Shown here piece by piece: positions 63,325 to 64,000 of a stretch of 64,000 nt of DNA. Origin of the DNA: an uncultured Spirochaetales bacterium (GTDB taxonomy: Bacteria; Spirochaetota; Spirochaetia; Sphaerochaetales; Sphaerochaetaceae); assembly GCA_949289305.1 (NCBI GenBank), contig CASENB010000016.1, positions 62,001 to 126,000 of the forward strand. Direction: 5' to 3'. Position numbers and translations under genes: made by a program. The notes beneath the pieces were generated by a model. The model had not been told where the DNA came from. It made no database searches and saw only the letters and a list, made by a program, of their open reading frames with translations. The first letter of the stretch is position 1. Each line of letters starts with the position of its first letter.

Positions 63325-64000
63325 ATGGCAAATAAGACAGAAGAACTGACTCCGATGATGAGGCAGTATCAGGAAATAAAGAGAGAGCACCAGGACAAGG
63401 TGCTCTTCTTCCGTTTAGGCGACTTCTATGAAATGTTCAATGAAGATGCAATCGAAGTGTCAAAGCTTTTAAACCTCACTCTGACACATAGGGGGGCAAC
63501 TCCCATGTGCGGCATTCCATACCATGCAGCGAAAAACTACATAGGGCGCCTGCTTGAAGAAGGAAAGAAGGTTGCCATATGCGAGCAGATAAATTTAAAT
63601 GAGAATTCACGCCAGATTGCTGAGAGAAAGGTAATACAGGTATATACCCCTGCGACGGTTGTCGAAGATGAATATTTAGAGAATGATGAAACGTCATTCA
63701 TCTTATCTCTTTCATTAAAGGCGAAAGAGATATATTTAAGTTATGCCGATATCACATCTGGAGCGTTTTACGTTCAAAAAGTGAAGCTAAGTCAGGATTA
63801 CAGCAACCTCTCTGATGCTTTATGCACTATCATGGCAAAAGAGATTCTTGTTTCAGACGATCTCTATTTCACTAATAAAGGCTTAAAAAGCGTTCTCGAT
63901 TCAAGCGGTGCCATTATAACGAAACTTCCCTCTTATTATTTTTCAGTTAAAAGCGGCAAAAAAGAAATTGAAAGGCAATTTGGAAAAATAGATTTAAGTG
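63325..64000 (+). CDS. mutS: DNA mismatch repair protein MutS, partial (cut by right edge)
   Basis: The frame opens at ATG 63325 and is open to the end of the window (225 codons). It has the mismatch-binding domain of MutS: TPMMRQYQEIKREHQDKVLF, FRLGDFYEMFNEDA with the Phe-x-Glu wedge, GIPYHAAKNYIGRLLEEG, VAICEQI and the start of the connector domain (SLKAKEIYLSYADITSGAFY). The ATPase part lies beyond the window. It follows bamA by 9 nt; no ribosome site is evident (AAAAGAT). Confidence 0.93.
   Translation, partial: MANKTEELTPMMRQYQEIKREHQDKVLFFRLGDFYEMFNEDAIEVSKLLNLTLTHRGATPMCGIPYHAAKNYIGRLLEEGKKVAICEQINLNENSRQIAERKVIQVYTPATVVEDEYLENDETSFILSLSLKAKEIYLSYADITSGAFYVQKVKLSQDYSNLSDALCTIMAKEILVSDDLYFTNKGLKSVLDSSGAIITKLPSYYFSVKSGKKEIERQFGKIDLS

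Overview
This 64 kb window reads as chromosome from a spirochete (Spirochaetota), most likely the Treponema/Sphaerochaeta side of the phylum. The base composition is A+T-leaning by eye. The basis for the assignment is gene content and order. There is a V-type (A/V) ATPase operon in the order E - DUF2764-like - A - B - D - I - K, known from Treponema and Borrelia. There is a TamB - BamA - MutS run like that of Treponema. LptD-like, SurA-like and small beta-barrel proteins show a diderm envelope. The lineage call is an inference from synteny and protein character, not from a database search.

Layout. 1-5.1 kb: a pentapeptide-repeat protein cut by the left edge, rsgA-mutS2, a structured RNA candidate ending in an intrinsic terminator, uridine phosphorylase and a degenerate GIY-YIG protein. 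5.2-12.3 kb: the V-ATPase operon with its own promoter and terminator. 12.3-14.3 kb: a YeiH-type transporter, an orphan 3' end of a group II intron and an antisense, broken sufB-like gene; this is a decayed patch. 14.3-25.1 kb: a long overlapping run (small unknown gene, ispG, uvrA, lptD-like, phoH, pgpH-like, ybeY). 25.1-31.3 kb: gap, pgk, tpiA, secG, then a flavodoxin-like protein, surA-like, nusB and map. 31.3-37.7 kb: a kamA-like radical SAM gene and a truncated GH43 gene between two direct repeats, then a sugar symporter-GH3 glycosidase pair and a phosphoribosyltransferase. 37.7-42.6 kb: a lipoprotein/outer-membrane pair divergent from folD-miaB-sirtuin. 42.6-47.6 kb: tmRNA (ssrA) and smpB bracket a small accessory island made of a DUF4143-type ATPase split by a -1 frameshift and an unknown membrane-anchored protein. 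47.6-56.1 kb: lepB, hemW, putP, yebC, ruvC-ruvA-ruvB, queA, tmk. 56.1-64 kb: tamB, bamA and mutS, the last cut by the right edge.

How the genes work together. Most of the window is core housekeeping: ion-driven energetics (V-ATPase), lower glycolysis, outer-membrane biogenesis (SurA-like chaperone, BamA, TamB, LptD-like, SecG, LepB), DNA repair (UvrA, MutS, MutS2, RuvABC), ribosome and RNA quality control (RsgA, YbeY, NusB, tmRNA/SmpB) and tRNA modification (MiaB, QueA). Genes are tightly packed, with 1-14 nt overlaps and many GTG/TTG starts supported by AAGGAG-type ribosome sites. A second class of genes (rsgA, yeiH, lepB, folD, the GH43 fragment) lacks a ribosome site and has its -10 box ending 6-8 nt before the ATG, which suggests leaderless transcripts.

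No tRNA, 5S/16S/23S rRNA, CRISPR array or intact transposase was seen. The parts most worth following are the frameshifted ATPase and its unknown neighbour between ssrA and smpB, the structured RNA before udp, and the repeat-flanked insertion that appears to split the map terminator.
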